Source: Tetraselmis striata (Eukaryota; Chlorophyta; Chlorodendrophyceae; Chlorodendrales; Chlorodendraceae). Taken from it: DNA of 64,000 bases. The notes under the pieces were generated by a model. The model was not told the DNA's origin, did not search any database, and saw only the letters and a list, made by a program, of their open reading frames with translations. Below, one piece after another: positions 49,160 to 61,100 of this stretch. The DNA lies in the NCBI GenBank assembly GCA_006384855.1, contig VCJN01000583.1, positions 24,466-88,465 of the forward strand, written 5' to 3'. The translations under genes and the position numbers were made by a program. Positions within the stretch are counted from its first letter, which is position 1. Every line of letters starts with the position of its first letter.

Positions 49160-52100
49160 TCACCACACGCCGCTGCCGACGCCGCTGCCGCCGAAGCCGA
49201 CACTGCCGTCGTCCGACGAGGCGCTGCCGGTGCTGTAGTGCCCCGCGCTGCGAAAGGGCGAGGCGCTGCTAGCCTGCTGCAGCTGGCGCGGGGAGCGGAG
49301 ATTACTGCGGCGGCGGCTGCCTTGGGTGGCGGAGACCCCGGCAGAGCGCCGGCTTGAGGCGCCCCGCGACTCCCACCGGCTCTCCGCCACGTAGGAAGAG
49401 CCGCTCACGCCCGCCTGCTGGAGCGGGACACAATGTCCGCGAGAAAATATCCCGGGGGTTGTCAGGGGGGGGGGGTTCCGCTCGACACCCATTCATACAC
49501 GGCGCTCGGGCGAGAGGTGCAGCGCTATGAGCGACACAAACCGCGGACTGTCCTTTGGTGTCAACACCGCCATAAGAAATCTTTACAATCCTAGCGTGTA
49601 TTAGGTGTATTAGGATTGCCTCTTATTTTGGTGATCTCCGATATCGCCTCCTGCTGCTAGCTCATGTATTAATTCGGTGGCAGTCAATTCAAAACCGCGA
49701 TGCCTGGCCGTGGTTAAATTTGGCATCCTTCTACACTACGCGTCAAAATAAATGACAAACCCTAGTCGGAGTAGGGTTCGTGCTCATGTGCAATCGAAGC
49801 TCGATGCGCCACATATAATAGGGGGGTGTTTTGGGTAGGAGTGTTGGCTACAACCCCCATATTTTACATTGAATTGATTGGGCCTTGTACATTGTGATGT
49901 ACGTAGATGTAAAAACCACACACGAATTTCGCGAAGCCGCCTCAGCACTTGACCTCTTGCGCCAACTGCAGTCGTACGGTACCGTAGGTCTGGCATAGCC
50001 CGTAGACCATTGCCTCATTCGAAACCCGAAGGGCTAATGAGGGGAAACCCAGGGCACGCCCGGACGAACTTGCATCCTATAATACAGCCAGCGACTACTG
50101 GTGAGTTCAGCCGTCTCGAATCGGGCTTCGTACAACCCCCTCGTGCAACCCCATGAGAGAGCGTTCGCTACAGTTCCGCCATAGTTCCGTCTACATCTAC
50201 GAGGTTCGCCGCGGTCTCATCCTTGATTCGGCACCCGCTGTGAATATTACAACCGATCTTCCAAGGAATTCCTACTGAAGCCGTACACGCCTCCGTATAA
50301 CCATAACGAGTCCTGCAGCAGAGCTTGACGGACCCCGGGGAGGGGGGGGAGGCGCACCGGGTGGCCGCGCGAGCGCGTGGGGGACACGGCGCGCGCGAGC
50401 TGCAGCGCCGCGGCGGACCCGTCGCTGCGCCCGGGAGACACCACCTCCGCCATGTGCCGCACCGCCTGGGGGCGAGAGGGTGGCACAGCCGGTCAGCCCA
50501 GCGCCCAAAGCACAGCGCAGCGCAGCGCGCGGTAGGAGGGGCAGAGTCTGATCCGCGAGCATACACACGGAGGGGAGAACAATAGGGGCAGACCGGAACG
50601 AGCACAGACACTACATGGTTATCAACCCGTTCAGTACACAACTGAAGCGACCGAGTGGCCAGTGATTCGGTTGCTTGGGGGCGGAGAGAGAGAGTGTGTG
50701 ATGCATACATACATACATACATACATATAGATACATAGGACTATATGAAGTAACTTGACAATTGAATCAGCGATGTGTCCATTTTTCAGAAAATTTTAAA
50801 AGAACGGGTTCCATATCACTACTGGCCTACAGTTCCATCAATTGCATTGCTAGCACTTTGAAGTAACAGTTTTTTTCCATTAATACCAGCAGCGAGTAGC
50901 GAGTACCAGTACCAGTACCAGTACAAGCAGTTCTGGGGAACTGCCGTTTTTGTAATTCACACCAGTACCAGCAGTACCAGCAGCGAGTAGCGAGTACCAG
51001 TAAGGATTAATCCTTACCAGCAGCGAGCGTTCGCATTGCCAGCGCTTTGAAGTCGCTAGTCCGCTACCAGTTTTTTTTTCCATTTTTTTCCATTACCAGC
51101 AGCGAGTAGCGAGTACCAGTACCAGTACCTCCCAGCCGTGAGATCGTAATCGGACGGCTGTGTAATTAAGGACCGTGGGCGGGTGGGGGGGCGGGTGGGT
51201 GGGTGGATTATAGTACTTAGTAGTACATGCCAGTAGATAAGCGCTTAAGTCATGCAACTAGAGGCCCGATCCGCTGCACTATACGGGTCCCCGTTCGGCA
51301 ATAAAGCTCACCGCCGAAAGAACGCTTCGCTGGATAATATAGATACATGCAGTAGGTGTGCATACTAAAGGGTATATGAATGCGCATTAGAATAGATACG
51401 GTACGTTGCAGATTCCAAAAGGTATGACGGCAAGTTCAATTCCGCATGGGTGCCAGTGAAACAGCGACGCAGGGGAGGGTAAGGGAGGATAGGGCCGGCG
51501 AAGGGGGGGGGGGGGGGGGGACCTCCAGCGCGTGGCTGGTGCATCGCTCCAGCGGCTGGTCGCGGTTCATCGCCCGGCAGTAGCCTGCCCAAAGCGCCAT
51601 AAAGTCCCACAGCCGGCGGCGCTGTTTGGCGGCAAAGAGCCCCTCCGCGCGCGCGTCCGCACGCGCAAGCACCCGCACCAGCTTGGCCCACCTGGCGCAA
51701 GGGGGAGAGTGCACACCACAGCAAACGTCAGCCGCCGCACTACTAACAGCGCCCGTACCAGTTCCTTGGCTTCGCGGATCCATGAAATACTGGCGCTGAT
51801 GAAACGTTTTTTGCGACAGACACCGAGGTGGGATCCGCGCAGTGTTCCTGGCGCACTGTTCATGTTTTATTCTGATAGACATATCCAGAAAAGTTGAGCC
51901 TTTCTCCCTTCTCAAAGGGAAGGAAAGGGGGAAGGGGGGGGGGGGGGGGGGGGGGAAAGGAATTCCAATGCACCCGACTTTAAATGATATCCGGGTTTGC
52001 GGGTTCAATGAGATAATAATGATTCGTTTTCAGCATCAAATGGCAAAATCCGTGTGGTATTGGCTGTGTATGCTGATATGATCCAAGGTAGATACAGTTT

Positions 52101-55100
52101 TATCCTCTTGGTGTGACAAAGACAGGGAGGGGGGGGGGGGAGGGGGAGGGAAGGTCAAAACCGATAACACACCGCGGACCCGCAGCGCGGTCACGGCATA
52201 GCGGGCTCGCGTCGTGCCAACAGGCGATAGCCCCACGCCAGAAGGGGATGAAACAGGAAGTGACACAGGCGGTCCGGGCGCCGGGTGCGGGTGGGGTGGG
52301 TTGGGGGGGGGGGGGGGGGGGGTTTGCCTGCGGAAGCGCGACGCCAGCTCCTGCACCTCGTCCGCCTCGTTGATCACCGCCAGCGCCACGCGCAGTGCCT
52401 CGCGGCGCTCGCTCTGCGGTGCGCGGAAATGGGCGCTCAGAAGGGGAAGCGGAAGGGGAGAGGGGGGCGAGGCCGGTGGTGGACTGACGCCAAGAGAGCA
52501 GCGCACAGGCGACAAGGTCAACAGGGGGGGGGGGGGGGGGGGGATCAATAACCGTAGATACGTGGCTGCTAACCATAACGTGCGGTCGATACCAAAACCT
52601 GGCGACTCCCTGGATCTGTGGGTGACCCTATCACCCCGCCACCACCCATCCACACTCTCGAGCTGGTCTGACGGGTTTCGAGTTTTGGTGTGAAAAAGTC
52701 GGCACATTTGCGGGATGGGTATGCATGGGTTGGTATACTGAGACTGAGACAATAACCAGCCAGCGGTGTCAGCAGGGGGCGCCGCAAACTGAGCGGAAAA
52801 GCAATCATTTGTGTGTGTTGGGGGGGGGGGGGGGGGGCATGGCATCATCCGCGTCCCCACCTGAAATAGGAGAAAGTCGCCCCCAGCGGCGGAAGCAGTG
52901 GACGAGGCGGAACATGGCGGCCATCCGGTCCGCGCTGGCCTGCGCCGCCGCAGGGGAAATCCCGACTGGTGTCAGCTCGCGAGTAGCGCGGCGGAAAGCA
53001 GCAGGAGGAAGGGGGGAAATGCAGCTGTGACCTGGCCTGCCTAACTGAAGCCCGGGTGTGGCGGCAGCATCGGTTGTGGTTTCGGAGCCGCGGCTGCTCC
53101 GATGGTACCGAATGCATACCACACAAGCAGGACTAGCCTAAGGAGGGTTAAGTGGTACAGCATGTATTTTTGATTGCGTTTCCAAGGTACGATAATAATA
53201 CGTTAGATTAAGTGTTTTGCGCTATTGCGGCGGAGATTCCGTGCGACGTTCCTGGCGGTTTTGCTCTTGAGTGATTTCATACCGTAACATTCAAGTGTGT
53301 TTGCAGGTCGAAAAATACTACTTGTTCTGCAGCAACAAGTTGGATGATCCACGTAGTTTTGTGGCGTATTGTTATATTTCATGCTTTTCTCTCTTCGCTC
53401 GGGGGGAGGGGGTGGGGTAAGAACAATAACATTCCGCGAACCCAAAGCGTGATTACGGTATGAGCTAAAGGTTCCTCTCTTTGCGAGAGGGTTAAACAGA
53501 ACATAATACATAGCGAACCCAAAGCGTGGTCACGAGGCGTAAATGATTGAGTGAATGGATGCTCGCGTGGTGCTAATGATTGTGTCAGGGTATCAGGGTT
53601 CAGGGTTTTCAGCTAACACCTACATTGTAACACCCCGCACCGCGGCGGCAGCATGAGTGCCCAGGGCAATGGAATCAAGGAGGGGGGGAGCGGGCTGCAC
53701 CTGCATCTCCGCCACCGCGTGGTCGCGCATGACCGCCGCCCACTCCGCAAAGGCGGCGCGCTTGAGCGCGGTGCAGTGCTCCGCCAGGCGCTTGCGGATC
53801 AGCTGGAAGCGCCCCGCCTGCGCCGCCGCCAGCGGGTGCGCAACAGGGCAGGTCAGCGCCCGCGTGGCTGGCCCAACCCGGCGGAGCTCACACCGACGCG
53901 GGGTGCGGGCGAGTTCGATCTTTATCAAGCCGTCGGTCCAAGTTATCGACACGAGCGTGGATCGCTTGGCATGGGATGGACACATCGACACCGGGGCGAC
54001 TGAATTCACACCAACATGAACTCAGGCTGAACAGGCATGAACACATCGTGAACTCAAGCAGCAGCCGGATCACAGTCGGTCCGGTAGGGGGTGGCCTTCC
54101 ACGGCCCCGCACACGCCCCTAGTAGTGTAGGGTGTCGGACCCTTTGCTTCGGTGAGGGGGCGCGAGGTGCACGCGGGGGGTTCCATCACAATAGTGTCAC
54201 AGTGATTACTACTGCAATACGGGACATTCCGCGGGTGTGCTTCGGACACATTTACGAGCACATCCCGAGATCAATACGGAACCCCGCACTGAATAAAACG
54301 GGTCCACGAGAGCCTTGCTAACTAGTACTTGGCTGTGTAGGGACACGCAGTGGACTGACAGTACTAATAACATTCTCGCCCGGCGGGTCAAGGGCTTTTG
54401 CTGGGCGATGGGGGGGGGGGGGGGGGAGGGGGGGGAGGGGGGGGGGGAGGACCTGCAGCCGCCAGGCGCACAGGCAGGTGAGCACCAGCTCCCGGCGGCG
54501 CTCCCACGCCAGCGCGTCCCCGTACGCCAGCGCGCGCTGGATGGCCGCCTGCCGGGGCGCGCCGAGAGCACAGCGGGGCGCGCCGGAGAGCACGTCAGTG
54601 TCGTTCAACGAGGGGGGACTTTCAGCCGGGAGGCCACAAAACTGATGTTGGGCGGGAGAAGGGGGAGCAGCGGACGTGTTGCTGTCGATATAGCACCGCG
54701 AGGTGGGCGCCGGTCCCTTGAGCTCTGCTGATTTCACTCTGGCCTGAACTGGACTCATCCAGCGTTCAGGGGAAGCGTTGCCCTTACAATGAATTGGGTT
54801 TGTGGGCCGCCAAAAAACAAACACGGATCGAAGCGCGACATGTCACCGGTTGTTCCGAGTAATATTCGCGCTGTCTTCTCTATCAATTCTCTATTGAGTA
54901 ATAATTCTCTATCGGGAAAACTCGCGGCCGCCATTCCTTCTTCGCATGCGGGTCATATCCACTGTTACATGTAGCGAACTAACCAATGTGTGGCTACGGT
55001 ATCTTGGGCATATGACTGCTCTGTGTACACACACACACACACACACACCTATGTATGTATAAATATATAACTACATGTATATATTTATATAACTATATAC

Positions 55101-58100
55101 AAAGATATATATGTGCGCAGACAGACGCCATTATGGGCTAGCTTGGGTCGGGCCAGGCGAGAGCGGAGGGTGTCCGCTCTCCAAACAACCACGACCGGCC
55201 CGGGAGGGTGGGCAAAGGCTCACCTGCCGCCGGGCAAACGCGGCGCGCTTGGCGGCTCGCAGGCGCGCCGCCTCCAGCCAGGCCTCGAATCCGCGGCGCA
55301 GGCAGCCCAGCAGCTTGCCGGCGATGAGGCGGCGGATGCGCTCGTGGCGCCAGGTGGTGTACCTGCGCCAGTTTGGCCCGCCCGGCACACAAGAAATCAC
55401 CTCTGTCAGCCACGCCGCCCAGCTACGAAGACCGCCTCGCCCATACAAACCCTAAACGTTATTACGAGCCTCAACTTGGGATTGCCTGCAACCGATGAGA
55501 ACGTTCGCTGTTAGATTCGTCCAAAGTTGACCTCCGGCGGGTTCTTATTCGCAGTGTTCCAATATCGCCTTGTCGACACACGCATCAGCGGCTCCCAGGG
55601 GCGATGTATCCCCACCCCCCTCTCCCGGGTTTCCGAAAGGGCTGCGGGTGATTTGCGGCATTGCACGGGCAATCATCCCATCTTTGCTCACAGCGCGTGA
55701 CGGGGCATCGACACAGTAGCCTGCTGCCAATGTGGGTTGCATCGAAATCCTGACACGGTGAGAGCGGAGGACTTGGGCGGCGCTGGCGCCCTTGAAACCA
55801 CCAACGAAACGTAGTAATAAGCCCCCTTCCCACCCTCGCGCTTCTACAGAGAGGAGGGAGTCCAGACCGTACATGCGTACATTGAGGGCCCTAAGAGCAT
55901 CACGACCGCCCGTTAGAGTGATTGGGCGCATCGCGGCACACTCGGCAGTCCCAAGTTGATACAACACCAAGTTGGAAGGGGGGGGGGGGGGGGGGGGGCG
56001 CACCACTTGTCGAAGGCTCTGCCCAGCATCCCCGTGATCATCTGGTGCGTGGCCGCGCGCAGCTTCTGGACGGCCTGTGCAAGGGGGGGAAGGGCGGGGG
56101 GGGGGAGTGAGAAGCACGGCGGCAGCTTGCAGAAGAAACGGAGGGGTTGCCGGAGGTCAGGGCTTGCGCTACCTGGATGACGTCGATCCAGGCGTAGAAG
56201 CACGAGGCGGCCGCGAAGCGGTTGCGCCTGGCAAGGCAGTGCGCCGCGATGGCGGCGTGGCGCGCCTGCGTCGCCGCCTGCTGCCGCCACGCCCACAGCG
56301 CCTTGCGGCCTGCGAACGACAAGAGGAACGCGCGCGGCGTGAGAGTCGGACCTGAGGCGCCCGCGTCGGCTGCGCCTGTCCACTCCTTCGCTTTGAGTGT
56401 GTATACTATGTACACGATGACGACCGTTTGCCCGTTGCAGACAGGCGGACACACCCTGGGTCGCTCAAGAAACAGAGGCCGGCGCACAGCCGCGGGATCG
56501 TGTGATGCCTGAGCATCTCGAGCGCGCAACCACTCAGATGCCCAACTTCCCATACCGGGCCTACAGCCATATTAACGCAGCGGTGCCTTTGTCCCCCCCC
56601 CCCAGTGCTGACTCTCACTGATAAAAACGGAGGTTGTGGAGCGATAGCGATACCTCCCGGCGGGTTTGATGGAGCATGGGTGATGTCGCGACTACCCCGT
56701 ATTTGACAAAACAGTAAAACAGTCCCGGAATGTTATTACAGGAGCCCTTCAAATCATCACATTGTGAGCAGGGGGGGGGGGGGGGGGGGGGGGGGATCAT
56801 AAAACATTGATCAGCGCGGCATGCAATATAACCATTGATGAAACGATAATGAACGGGAGCCGACGCGGTGACCTAGACACGGCGAACAGGAACCTGCTCT
56901 GCCTGTCTGCCTGTCTGCCTGTCAAAGGTCAAATGTGGACAAATCTATGGCGGGACTGTAGCGAACGTTTTCAGCATAGGGTGATTCATGCAGCCCCTAT
57001 CTGAGGCGTATACAAACACAAACGGTCTGCGGATAAATAACATTTTTGAACCCCCCCCCCCACACACACACACACGCACACACACAGAGTAAAAACTATC
57101 AAAAAGCATTAATGACTTAGATTACAGCACGAATACATTACGAATATTCCGACGCAAAGGTGCAAAACAGTCATTATTTTGGCCCCACTGATCGTATTTA
57201 CTAAATTGTAAGGTAATAAGGGTCCTCATCGGTGCGCCGCCCGCGCAACCGCATGTGAATGGAAAATGTGAGCAAGATTATGGCATGGCGATATCAAGCG
57301 TGGTGCTAGAGCAATGAGTATCAGCAGACGGCCTGGATGGATTGGCGTTGTCGGAGCGCTTTGGGGCGCTCCGTGGCGGCGGGTCGGAGGGCGCCGCACC
57401 GGTGGTGACCACAAACTTGCGCAGCGCCGCGGCGTGGCACTCCGCCAGCCACGCGCGCCAGTCCAGGACGTTCACCCAGCCACCCCAGGCAGCGCGCAGC
57501 CAGCGGCCCGCCACGCGCCTCACCAGCGCGCCCAGCCGCCGCCGCAGCGCGCCCAGCTCGCGCGCCATGCCGCGCCAGACGGAGAAGGCCGAGCGCGCGG
57601 TGTGGGCCGACATGTGCGCCAGGGCGCTCGCCAGCTGGGCGCGCCGCCACTGCGATGGCGGGGCGGGAGAGCGTCGGCATACAGAATAACGTTAAAGGTG
57701 TTACCGTTTTGCGACATCAATATAAACTTGTGGTCTGTATCACTATCAATTATCAACGTTATTTAATATCAGTGAATGCAGCTAATATCATTGATTATGA
57801 CACATTTGCCGACAGTGAAAGGATTCACCATTTTCGCTCATTGTCCGCATCGGCATCAAAACTGACAGTGCTCACTGGCAAGCGCTGTGCATGGGGCCCG
57901 CGCGCGGGGGGGGGGGGGGGGGCACCTGTTGGTATGCCGCCTCCTGACGCCACCCCGAGAGGCCGCGCAGCTTGAGCTGCCGCGCGTAGGCGTAGATGGA
58001 GCGCACCACTGCCAGCCGCTCCACGATCAGCTCGTCCGCCACCAGGCGCCAGTGCCTGAGCGGGGAGAGAGGCAGCCCGGGGAGGAAGTGCGGGGGGGGG

Positions 58101-61100
58101 GGGGGGGCTTAGCCGCTGGGGAACACGCAGACGAACATGCAGCGCGGCAGCGGCGGCATGAATGGATGGATTGCAGCGCGTTGTTGGAGCTTTGTTGCTT
58201 TTATAGATGGGGGGGGGGGGGGGGGGGGGGGGGGTCGCACCGGAACGCCAGCGCGGTGCCCTTGCCGCACCAGAAGCGCAGCGCCACCTGCAGCCGGCGC
58301 TTCTTGGCGCCGCGCCGCTCCGCGTTGGCCATCAGCGCGAGCAGCGAGCGTCGCGTGAGGCCAAGCCAGTGCCGCCGCACCACCACCTCCATCTGCGCCG
58401 CCACAGCAGCAGCGCGCCGGGCGTCAGCCCCGACCCGCGAGAGCGCCGCATGACTCTCTTCGTGCTCAAGTGCAGCCGGGGGGTGTGGAGGGACTCACCT
58501 TGTGGCGCAGGTCGCGGCTGCGGGAGGCGTAGTCCATCCACTTCTCCAGGCTCGTCGCCTTCAGCAGCCCGCCCCAGCGCAGCAGCGACAGCCAGGCGCG
58601 GTCGCCCAGCTCCGGGTTGCTCAAAACCAGTTCCTCGATGAACTCCTGCGGCGGGCCATCGCTCGCCATCGTCAGCAGTCTGGGGCCCGGCTCCGCCCGG
58701 CCTCAGCCGCGCAGTAAGGTTCAAGGGGCGGGGGGAGAGACCTGCGACTGGCGCTCGTAGATGGACTCCTCCGCCGCGAGGCGCCAGTTGAAGAAGGCGG
58801 CCTCCTTGAGGCCACAGAGCACGCGGCGCAGCAGGTCCCTGCAGGCCAGGGGGCAGCACGTGGCCAAGCGAGGGCAGTAGCGATGCGTCAGACTTCGCCG
58901 ACGCATGCGTGAAAAAGAAAGCGAGCGACGCGCCGAGAGACTGCCGTGTCGGCTTGACCATTGGCGTGCGCCCGTCGTTCCCCAGTGTGCGCGACGTCGA
59001 CCGACCTGACAGGCGCCTGCCGGCCAAGCGAGGGGAGCCGCGCCAGGCGGAGCGCGTCGTGGTCTGCCAACGAGCTCTTGTTAGCGCGGGCGCCGCCCAA
59101 CGGGGCGGACTGTCGTTCCCCGACGTATATCGCGGCATCGGTATACCAGACCATCCTGCCGTACGTACGGACGGACGCGAGACCCGCGGCGGAGCGCAAA
59201 GGGCAAGTAAGCCGCGCGTTGCCTCGGGTGACGGGGATGCGTACCCTCCTTCCGAGGCCGAACGTGACTCGAAGGGTGAGTTACGCTGCGCTATCCCTAC
59301 CCTCGCCCTCGCCTCCCAACGAGCCCAGACATCGTCCTACGCTGCGCGGCGGTGTAATTCGCGCTACAAGTAACATAATCTACCGTACGCTTTGCGCAGC
59401 CGGTATTTTCAAGCGTAATTTGAAATATGGTATGCTACCCGTACGACCGTACGGGTGGTGACTTTGATGAAATGGTTGAGACCGGAAAACGAATCACATG
59501 CCGCGATTCTGATGCTATATATAGTACGGGATATGGGCGAGCCTAACCGCCGCGACCCGGACAGTCACCGTCACAGGCAGGACGAGCACGCACCGCACGC
59601 AGCGCACGGCGCTCGGCGCACGGGCGTACGGGTTTCAGGTTTTAAAATCCTAAACCCTACCTGGGCTGGTTCCCCTGGGCCACGAGCGGGCCCGGCGCGG
59701 GCATTGGGCACGGCTCGCCCACGAAGAGCCGCAATGCTGGTGTCGGAACGTCGAAAATATCGCGGCGGTCGTCGTCGATAAAGCGCTGCTGCATGCGGAT
59801 ACCCGTCGAGCCTTAACAGTATCGCAGCGCTCCACGGGGGGGGGGGGGGGGGGGGGGCGGGCGGGCGGGGCGGGGCGTAATACACACCTCATCTTGTCCT
59901 GCTGCTCGCAATACAGCAGCCAGCTGTTGAGCGCAAGCGACGCCCCCCGTTGACGCACACGTGACAGGATGGCGCGCGCTGCCTGCCGCTGCCGGCGGTG
60001 CTCCACGAGCGTCGAGAACGCTGCCCACAGCGACTGCTCCGTCATCCGGCCCACCTGGGTCCGCCCAGCAACAGATAAGAAAGTCAAACCAGGGAGGAAA
60101 ACAAACTGAGGCTGTAAAGACCTGACAGTACGAGTAGATGGAGAAACATCGACGTGCAACGACGAGAACGCCATTTGTACATTCTCCACCGGGTTCGAGA
60201 GTACACGCGACAGGTCGGAGGCATGCATGCATAGGGTGGGCTGGGGCGAGCTCACCACGCGCCGCTGTATCTCCTCCGCGCGCAGACCCGCCTCCTGGCC
60301 TGCCTCCCAGGCGGCGGCCCAGCCATCGAACGCCCGTGACAGCGCGGCGGCCCGCATGCGCGCCACGCAGCGGACGAGCACGCTGCGGTGGTACCCCGAT
60401 GTGGCGGCCCACACCCGCCAGCTTGCGAGCGCCTGCGGGACAGCCGACAAGCAGGCAACCGGGGCGCACCGGGTGAGGAACGAAAGCCATCTCGGACGAG
60501 TCAAAGAGTCAAAGTCGTATCCAAGGGGGAGTTCGCTGTACAGAACAAAAGCGAACTTTCTGGTCGGCGTCCCGGGCTAAACTTCAAAAGTAATACTCTC
60601 GGACATATGGCTGTTTACTCGCATTGGTCTGCGACACAGGCACGCCGCTGCTACTGTCGGACCGCCGAGACGCCGATATGGGAGGAGGCAGGGTGAGGGT
60701 TCACTGCACGTGGCTACAGCCTCTCGCTGCGGCGCACCTTGCCGAGAGCGCTGTGCCTCCACCGCCACAGCGCCGCCCTCTGCTTGCGCACCACGTCGCG
60801 CCAGCCGTCCACGGCGCGCGCGGCGGCGGAGTGCGCCCAGCGCTCGAGCGCGGCGGCGGCCTTGGCGCGAGCCACGACATTGGCCGCCAGCGCGTTGAAG
60901 GCGCGGCGCAGCGCGGCCGCCCGCCAGGAGGACAGCGCGCGGTGCACGCTCTCCCGCTTGGCGGCGAGCTCGCTGCGGGATGGGAGGGCCCGGGGGAGGG
61001 GGTATTTTGGACAGCGCATAATAAGGGCAGGACGGGCGAATGCAGGGAGGCTTCACTGCCGCGCCCACCTCACACGATGGAGCCAGCCGGCCCAGGCGTG

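Noticed and set aside
48237-49238. 333-residue plus-strand frame
   Set aside because: It runs through a G tract and a GT/GA microsatellite and ends antisense to the last exon of the Sfi1-like gene.
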